Below, piece by piece: positions 57,120 through 64,000 of a DNA stretch of 64,000 nt (position 1 is its first letter; the number at the start of each line of letters is the position of its first letter). Under the pieces are notes generated by a model. The model worked only from the letters and a program-made list of their open reading frames with translations, was not told the origin of the DNA and did not search any database. Origin of the DNA: Cherax quadricarinatus (taxonomy: Eukaryota; Arthropoda; Malacostraca; Decapoda; Parastacidae); the NCBI RefSeq assembly GCF_038502225.1, contig NC_091325.1:32618956-32682955 (forward strand). The letters run 5' to 3'. The translations under genes were made by a program, and so were the position numbers.

Positions 57120-58540
57120 GTGTGAGTGTGTGTGTGTGTACTCACCTAGTTGTACTCACCTAGTTGAGGTTGCGGGGGTCGAGTCCGAGCTCCTGGCCCC
57201 GCCTCTTCACTGATCGCTACTAGGTCACTCTCCCTGAACCGTGAGCTTTATCATACCTCTGCTTAAAGCTATGTATGGATCCTGCCTCCACTACATCGCT
57301 TCCCAAACTATTCCACTTACTGACTACTCTGTGGCTGAAGAAATACTTCCTAACATTCCTGTGATTCATCTGTGTCTTCAACTTCCAACTGCGTCCCCTT
57401 GTTACTGTGTCCAATCTCTGGAACATCCTGTCTTTGTCCACCTTGTCAGTTCCTCTCAGTATTTTGTATGTCGTTATCATGTCCCCCCTATCTCTCCTGT
57501 CCTCCAGTGTCGTCAGGTTGATTTCCCTTAACCTCTCCTAGTAGGACATACCTCTTAGCTCTGGGACTAGTCTTGTTGCAAACCTTTGCACTTTCTCTAG
57601 TTTCTTTACGTGCTTGGCTAGGTGTGTGGGTTCCAAACTGGTGCCGCATACTCCAATATGGGCCTGACGTACACGGTGTACAGGGTCCTGAACGATTCCT
57701 TATTAAGATGTCGGAATGCTGTTCTGAGGTTTGCTAGGCGCCCATATGCTGCAGCAGTTATTTGGTTGATGTGCGCTTCAGGAGATGTGCCTGGTGTTAT
57801 ACTCACCCCAAGATCTTTTTCCTTGAGTGAGGTTTGTAGTCTCTGGCCCCTAGACTGTACTCCGTTTGAGGTCTTCTTTGCCCTTCCCCAATCTTCATGA
57901 CTTTGCACTTGGTGGGATTGAACTCCAGGAGCCAATTGCTGGACCAGGTCTTCAGCCTGTCCAGATCCCTTTGTAGTTCTGCCTGGTCTTCGATCGAGTG
58001 AATTCTTCTCATCAACTTTACGTCATCTGCAAACAGGGACACCTCAGAGTCTATTCCTTCCGTCATGTCGTTCACAAATACCAGAAACAGCACTGGTCCT
58101 AGGACTGACCCCTGTGGGACCCCGCTGGTCACAGGTGCCCACTCTGACACCTCGCCACGTACCATGACTAGCTGCTGTCTTCCTGACAAGTATTCCCTGA
58201 TCCATTGTAGTGCCTTCCCTGTTATTCCTGCTTGGTCCTCCAGTTTTTGCACTAATCTCTTGTGTGGAACTGTGTCAAACGCCTTCTTGCAGTCCAAGAA
58301 TATGCAATCCACCCTCCCCTCTCTCTCTTGTCTTACTGCTGTCACCATGTCACAGAACTCCAGTAGGTTTGTGACACAGGATTTCCCGTCCCTGAAACCA
58401 TGTTGGCTGCTGTTGATGAGATCATTCCTTTCTAGGTGTTCCACCACTCTTCTCCTGATAATCTTCTCCATGATTTTGCATACTATACATGTCAGTGACA
58501 CTGGTCTGTAGTTTATTGCTTCATGTCTGTCTCCTTTTTA
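57120..58540 (-). pseudogene. CR1-like element, RT domain and 3' end with two frameshifts
   Basis: On the minus strand from 58540 it reads KKGDRHEAINYRPVSL, then KIMEKIIRRRVVEHLERND, CIFLDCKKAFDTVPH, TSGVPQGSVLGPVLFLV and SLFADDVKLMRRI in one long frame (58501-57803). The frame shifts near 57850 (GQRLQTSLKEKDLG resumes in another frame), then again near 57630 after EYAAPVWNPH. The C-terminus FFSHRVVSKWNSLGSDVVEA lies at 57220-57480. The 3' tail has two GGTGAGTAC repeats and then (AC)n on the element strand (57120-57140). The 5' truncation is next to a 440-bp GT tract. Catalytic motifs are intact but the frame is broken. Confidence 0.85.
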
Positions 58541-58985
<445 letters not shown>

Positions 58986-58986
<1 letters not shown>

Positions 58987-59320
58987 CTTTTTGGAACAAA
59001 GGCAGGTGAGGTATGGGTTGATGTCAGTGATACTACCGGACCGATGGTCCTCTTTAAGCAAATGGTAGAGGTCATTCAGTGTCAAGGTTGGGTGGGCAGC
59101 AGGAATGTTTAGTGGTTGTGGTGGTAGTTGTGGCGGTGCTGCTGGATATAGTGAAGCATTCAAGTTAGGAGTAATAGTAGTTGTGTAGCAGCCTTCATGT
59201 GTTAGCTGTGAAATGTCTGAAAGTTGTTGTTGTGGAGGAAGGGGCTGTTGTTATTTAGTTTTTACAACGACTGATATTGATTCTTTGTTGTAGTAAGGTA
59301 GTTGAGGTGATACAACTTTT
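58986..59320 (-). other. Possible retroelement-derived region, unidentified
   Basis: The minus strand contains a Pro/Leu/Ala-rich open stretch (LYPAAPPQLPPQPLNIPAA, then LNDLYHLLKEDHRSGSI) of about 60 residues. It has no start, and stops lie upstream. It could be a remnant of a gag-like protein, but I cannot identify it. Confidence 0.25.
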
Positions 59321-60023
59321 TTTTTATATTTTATTTAAAACCAATACAGTTTAACATAAAAATAAATAAACAGTATGGATCTCAATCAAATTAACTGACA
59401 TACGGATTGCACCTATATGCTGGCAAGATATTGCTGCCAAACATACAACAAGAACTTACGGCAAGAACATAACTAAAAAAAATTACATGTCACAGGGTCA
59501 TGAACTGACATATACACACATTCATTGATGAAAAACCTTGCATATATATAAATTGTACATATAACATGACATCTGACAAAGGCACAATACACTTGAACAT
59601 AAAATATACAAAGAAGTTATATCTGTTAAATCCCATCCTTCGCATTAATCAAAAAACCAAAACCTAACATCATAATCTTACTAGAACATCTACATACGTA
59701 TCCCTAACAATACAGCTTTACATATACCAACATACGAATAAACAGAAAAAGAAAACAGCTTAGAACACAATCACTGAAGCACAATACTGTTACAATAAAC
59801 CCATATACATAATCTCAGACACAAATGGACTACGTCACTAAACTGTCTAGATATGTCTGCATACCATACAGACTAAAACTTAACATCAAGAACTTAGCAC
59901 TGACACCAAACCGGTATCAGGGTACAGACCATAACTATAAACTTTAAAAAGAATCGAATCAAACATATATAAAGTATTACATAACGTCTGACCCATGACA
60001 AAGGCTCAATACAATAGAAAGGG

Positions 60024-60027
<4 letters not shown>
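59321..60027 (-). other. Probable 3' end of a retroelement with polyadenylation signal and A tail
   Basis: Read on the minus strand, AT-rich non-coding sequence ends in TTTTAAATAAAATAT followed by a run of ten A, i.e. AATAAA plus a poly(A) tail at 59321-59332. It lies on the same strand as the Tx1/L1-like gene at 62068-64000 and its 3' UTR (61650-62067). The simplest reading is that it is the rest of that 3' UTR, separated by the CR1-like insertion at 60158-61600. Confidence 0.45.
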
Positions 60028-60101
<74 letters not shown>

Positions 60102-60160
60102 ACATACGCACACACACACACACACACACACATACACACATACACACACACACACACACA
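60028..60160. repeat. (CA)n microsatellite
   Basis: CA dinucleotides with CATA and ACGCA interruptions. It sits immediately 5' of the CR1-like copy. Confidence 0.95.
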
Positions 60161-60243
60161 CAGGTCTATAGTTTAGTGCCTCTTTTCTGTCTCCTTTTTA
60201 AAAAAGGAGACAGAAAAGAGGCACTAAACTATAGACCTGTGTC
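60158..60243. repeat. Perfect fold-back (about 42-bp arms) at the 5' end of a CR1-like copy
   Basis: The arms 60158-60200 and 60201-60243 are reverse complements meeting at CCTTTTTAAAAAAGG. The right arm is the normal coding start of the truncated element ([13 protein letters not shown]) and the left arm is its inverted copy. A 5' inversion of this kind can arise by twin priming during insertion. Confidence 0.85.
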
Positions 60244-61522
60244 ATTGACGTGTATAGTATGCAAAATTATGGAGAAGATTATCAGGAGGAGAGTGGTGGA
60301 GCACCTGGAACGGAACAGGAGTATAAATGCCAACCAGCACGGATTCACGGAAGGCAAATCCTGTGTCACAAACCTTCTGGAGTTTTATGATAAAATAACA
60401 GAAGTAAGACAAGAGAGAGAGGGGTGGGTTGATTGCATCTTCTTGGACTGCAAGAAGGCCTTTGACACAGTTCCTCACAAGAGATTAGTGCAGAAGCTAG
60501 AGCATCAGGCGCATATAACAGGAAGGGCACTGCAATGGATCAGAGAATACCTGACAGGGAGGCAACAACGAGTCATGGTACGTAATGATGTATCACAGTG
60601 GGCACCTGTGACGAGCGGGGTCCCACAGGGGTCGGTCCTAGGACCAGTGCTATTTTTGGTAAATGTGAACGACATGACGGAAGGGATAGACTCAGAAGTG
60701 TCCCTGTTTGCAGATGATGTGAAGTTAATGAGGAGAATTAAATCTGATGAGGACCAGGCAGGACTTCAAAGAGACCTGGACAGACTGGACACCTGGTCCA
60801 GCAAATGGCTTCTCGAATTTAATCCTGCCAAATGCAAAGTCATGAAGATGGGGGAGGGGCACAGAAGACCACAGACAGAGTATAGGCTAGGTGGCCAAAG
60901 ACTGCAAACCTCACTCAAGGAGAAGGATCTTGGGGTGAGTATAACACCGAGCATGTCTCCGGAAGCACACATCAATCAGATAACTGCTGCAGCATATGGG
61001 CGCCTGGCAAACCTGAGAACAGGATTCCGATACCTTAGTAAGGAATCATTCAAGACACTGTACACCGTGTATGTCAGGCCCATACTGGAGTATGCAGCAC
61101 CTGTTTGGAACCCGCACTTGATAAAGCACGTCAAGAAACTAGAGAAAGTACAAAGGTTTGCGACAAGGTTAGTTCCAGAGCTAAGGGGAATGTCCTATGA
61201 GGAAAGATTAAGGGAAATCGGCCTGACCACACTGGAGGACAGGAGGGTCAGGGGAGACATGATAACGACATATAAAATACTGCGTGGAATAGACAAGGTG
61301 GACAAAGACAGGATGTTCCAGGGAGGGGACACAGAAACAAGAGGCCACAATTGGAAGTTGAAGACACAAATGAGTCAGAGAGATAGTAGGAAGTATTTCT
61401 TCAGTCATAGAGTTGTAAGGCAGTGGAATAGCCTAGAAAATGACGTAGTGGAGGCAGGAACCATACACAGTTTTAAGACGAGGTTTGATAAAGCTCATGG
61501 AGCGGGGAGAGAGAGGGCCTAG
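60201..61522 (+). CDS. CR1-like reverse transcriptase, 5'-truncated but uninterrupted
   Basis: An open frame of about 440 codons to a stop at 61520-61522. The RT motifs appear in order: [101 protein letters not shown] (FADD) and KEKDLGVSI. Then come RPILEYAAPVWNPHL and the C-terminal RVVRQWNSLENDVVEAGTI. It would synthesise cDNA at a nick, but the APE endonuclease and the RT N-terminus are missing. The open frame runs back to a GTG at 60176 inside the fold-back arm, which is not a credible start. It can only be a remnant or a trans-complemented copy. It is the least decayed of three copies in this window. Confidence 0.85.
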
Positions 61523-61650
61523 TAGCAACCGGTGAAGAGGCGGGGCCAGGAGCTAGGACTCGACCCCTGCAACCACAAATAGGTGAGTACAAATAGGTGA
61601 GTACACACACACACACACACACACGCACACACACACACACACGCACAAGC
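61523..61650 (+). repeat. CR1-like 3' UTR end: GGTGAGTAC repeats and (AC)n
   Basis: After the stop, GGCGGGGCCAGGAGC leads to two AAATAGGTGAGTAC units. These pass into (AC)n with ACGC interruptions (about 61602-61647). The same order occurs at the 3' ends at 57120-57140 and 50372-50400. Confidence 0.85.
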
Positions 61651-62067
61651 AATTTCACAAAATCACATTAATCAGATGCACTGTATGCACAAAGCAAAAC
61701 AGTACATAAGTATATCTCATCATGCAAAAACCCAGCACGTAACATAAATACCAACTAAAACACACTTCATGTCGCAAATAACTTATTACTCAAGAATCGT
61801 GTCATACAAGACTGATACACATCAAAATTATACATAAAAAAATCTACTATATTATAGCTACATTCTGAAAAGTGTTATATCTAACATAACGAGACCTTGA
61901 GCTCTATATCCACACTTGGATGCCATAAAGTCTCCATGAAAACCAGGAAACCTTTCCAAACCCACATTCACAACACTCTCACGACCCCCCCCCCAAAGGA
62001 GGCGAGCCCGCTGTAACCCCCTGACTCCCTCCCACCTATGAAAACCCCTTCACTCACTCATTATCAA
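61651..62067 (-). other. 3' UTR of the Tx1/L1-like element, proximal part
   Basis: Non-coding, AT-rich sequence downstream (minus strand) of the RT stop. It contains a C8 run near 61986-61994 and is cut at about 61650 by the (AC)n end of the CR1-like copy. Confidence 0.5.
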
Positions 62068-64000
62068 TCACAGATTTATGAGAATCCCTAACGTTAGCAT
62101 TCTATACCCCTCTGAGAAAGCCTGATCCCACCTCCTCCCATACAAATCTCTGTTACGACACATCGTACGATAGAACGTTACCGCAAGAACCTTCCTTCTC
62201 TCCTCACTATCCCCTCTCCCCCTCATCACCCACGACATATATATATAATCTACCATGATATAATCTAAAGCTCTTATGACACTCTCGTCTAACTCACCCA
62301 TATCTAGACTTAAAGCACGCAAAACCGACACCCCACGGCCCCCCACCCTCTGCACCAACCTACTTAACCAGCACCTAACCTCCTCTAGCCCTTCACAAAA
62401 GTAAACTACATGGAATGCAGTCTCATCCCCTCCACAGATACCACACCCCCCACCCTCTACAACCTGTCTGTTTCGTAGTATCTCACCAGACGGAAGGATC
62501 CCATGCAGAAAACGAAACATTACCTCACTCGCCCGAGGGTTTAACTTCATTTTACTAAATCTAAACCAAATACTCTTCCACGCATACATGGGGAACAAAC
62601 CCTCAACTGGGACAACGCACCTACCTACAAGTAACCTACACAAAACCCTTATACGAACCTTTCTCAGTTCCCTAACCAACATCACAGCCCTCAAAACGAT
62701 TTCGCATTCCCTCAACTCCATTCCTCGATACCACATACCCAGCCTATCGTGTATCCTTCCCAACTGCCCCGCGTTTACACCCTCACGCAACACTTCCCAT
62801 TTAATAAACACACATTTAGCCCTCCGTCTCAAATCCATCAACCCCAACCCACCCTGACTTACAGGTAACATTACAACTTCCCTCCATAACCAATCACAAC
62901 GTGAACCCCACAAAAATTTGTACACCCGTCTTAGAATCCCCGCAATCGCTGTCCCTGTAATTGGGAACACAGCTGCAACATGCCAAATCTTACTATACAA
63001 TAAAATGTTTACGACTATGACTCTCTGTAAAAGAGTTAGGTGCTGGGGTCTCAGAACACATAGATGCCCCACGATCCTTTCCAATAACCTATCTGAGTTT
63101 TCCTCCCGCGCCGCAACCATGTCATCCTTATAAATAATACCACAAATCTTTAAAGACACCGCCCATTCTTTAACAACATTACATCTCCCCCCTACACCCC
63201 CCACCCAAGAACCCAACCCCATGCACCTTGACTTCACACTATTTACCTGCATACCAGTGGCACTTCCAAATAATTGCACAACCTCGTCCAACACTCCCAT
63301 TGACATCCCTTCACGAATGAGAACAGTGGTGTCGTCAACATATCCAATTAAACCTGGCCAGGCCCTCCCACCCCCCACACTTCCCTCACATGGCGTACAT
63401 AAGCTACGGTCAACCATTCTATAAAAGGGGTCCTGGAAACACGCAATCAATATTTGGGACATGGGGCGTCCCTGTCTAAGGCCTCTACCCATTGCAATAT
63501 CCCTCCCCATTCTCCCATTAATCTGTATCCTCATTTTCGCCCCCTTGTATAACGTATTTACCCACTCGACTATTTCCTCCCCAAAACACTGTCTCCTAAG
63601 TATAACCTGCAAAGCTCCACTTTCCACTCTATCATATGCTCCCTGCCAATCTAGAGCCAACAAAGCCGCCCCTCCAACCCCACCCTTAGCTTCCACAAAA
63701 CTTCTCAGTATCCCATGTCCTTCAATCATCGACCTTCCCGGCAACCCAAACTGAGATTTTGACACGACCTTTCCCACAACACATTTGAACCTATTACCTA
63801 AAATTTTTGCGAACACCTTGTAGTCTGCACACATCAGTGATATGGCTCGGTACTCCCGAAGGGTGGGCTGCCCCTTGACCTTCGGGACCAACACTTCAAC
63901 TGCTGTTACCTGTTTCTCCCCCAACTTCCCCTTCTCTTTCATACGATTAAATAACCTAACTATAAATCCCCTTATTAACGTCCAATGTTGTAAATAAAAT
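62068..64000 (-). CDS. Tx1/L1-like reverse transcriptase, partial (runs off right edge)
   Basis: On the minus strand an open frame of over 640 codons enters from the right edge (WTLIRGFIVRLFNRM upstream of the first ATG at 63942) and ends at 62068. RT motifs: VEVLVPKVKGQP, then LREYRAISLMCADYKVFAKI, then SQFGLPGRSMIEGHGILRSF, LLALDWQGAYDRVES, GLRQGRPMSQIL and GYVDDTTVL (YVDD). The YRAISLMCADYK and PGRS-type motifs point to the L1/Tx1 group. A C-terminal CX2CX6HX4C finger (CGICGGDETAFHVVYFC) follows. No stop or frameshift is seen, so this copy may be recent. Any endonuclease would lie beyond the window. Confidence 0.8.
   Translation of the reverse strand, partial: FYLQHWTLIRGFIVRLFNRMKEKGKLGEKQVTAVEVLVPKVKGQPTLREYRAISLMCADYKVFAKILGNRFKCVVGKVVSKSQFGLPGRSMIEGHGILRSFVEAKGGVGGAALLALDWQGAYDRVESGALQVILRRQCFGEEIVEWVNTLYKGAKMRIQINGRMGRDIAMGRGLRQGRPMSQILIACFQDPFYRMVDRSLCTPCEGSVGGGRAWPGLIGYVDDTTVLIREGMSMGVLDEVVQLFGSATGMQVNSVKSRCMGLGSWVGGVGGRCNVVKEWAVSLKICGIIYKDDMVAAREENSDRLLERIVGHLCVLRPQHLTLLQRVIVVNILLYSKIWHVAAVFPITGTAIAGILRRVYKFLWGSRCDWLWREVVMLPVSQGGLGLMDLRRRAKCVFIKWEVLREGVNAGQLGRIHDRLGMWYRGMELRECEIVLRAVMLVRELRKVRIRVLCRLLVGRCVVPVEGLFPMYAWKSIWFRFSKMKLNPRASEVMFRFLHGILPSGEILRNRQVVEGGGCGICGGDETAFHVVYFCEGLEEVRCWLSRLVQRVGGRGVSVLRALSLDMGELDESVIRALDYIMVDYIYMSWVMRGRGDSEERRKVLAVTFYRTMCRNRDLYGRRWDQAFSEGYRMLTLGILINL

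Overview
The window is repeat-dominated animal DNA with no host gene, tRNA, rRNA or prokaryotic operon that I can recognise. Every convincing protein-coding stretch belongs to a retroelement: I-clade, CR1-like, RTE-like and Tx1/L1-like non-LTR retrotransposons, plus Penelope-like elements (PLEs) with GIY-YIG endonuclease. The mixture, the long CA/GT microsatellites and the PLE-derived repeats carrying a GAAACGTTTCGCC box resemble decapod crustacean genomes (crayfish, shrimp or crab). That assignment is from memory of such repeats and is moderately confident.

Layout. 1-1500: a frameshifted RT-linker remnant and AT-rich spacer. 1501-8126: a complete, apparently intact I-clade element (ORF1 gag-like; ORF2 APE endonuclease, RT, RNase H) with a 12-bp target-site duplication. 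Its 5' terminus folds like an HDV-type self-cleaving ribozyme. 8893-9570: an RTE-like 3' remnant. 9573-23099: a nest of PLE pieces. These include GIY-YIG C-termini, long terminal-repeat-like units (pLTRs) in tandem arrays (five 378-bp copies; about three 423-bp copies then about nine 418-bp copies) and palindromic pLTR pairs. They are inserted into each other and into CR1 and gag-like fragments. Three of these insertions have target-site duplications of exactly 13 bp. Most pLTR families carry a compact hammerhead-like ribozyme just upstream of AATAAA.

23100-50036: a 27-kb minisatellite of a 16-bp unit (about 1,680 copies) with higher-order organisation. Because 16 is not a multiple of 3 and the unit has no stop on the minus strand, it produces spurious reading frames of up to 5,823 codons.

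50037-64000: more retroelements. These are a decayed CR1-like copy, a long CA/TA microsatellite, a non-LTR RT fragment fused to a PLE RT plus GIY-YIG gene with one frameshift, a CR1 endonuclease remnant, two CR1-like copies bracketed by (AC)n tracts (one with a nearly full RT reading frame and a 5' fold-back), and a Tx1/L1-like RT gene running off the right edge. The 3' UTR of that last element appears to be split by one of the CR1 insertions.

The strongest candidates for something not routinely annotated are the covarying hammerhead family in the PLE repeats, the HDV-like fold at the exact 5' end of the I-clade element, the fixed 13-bp PLE target-site duplications, and the 12-unit higher-order block inside the minisatellite.
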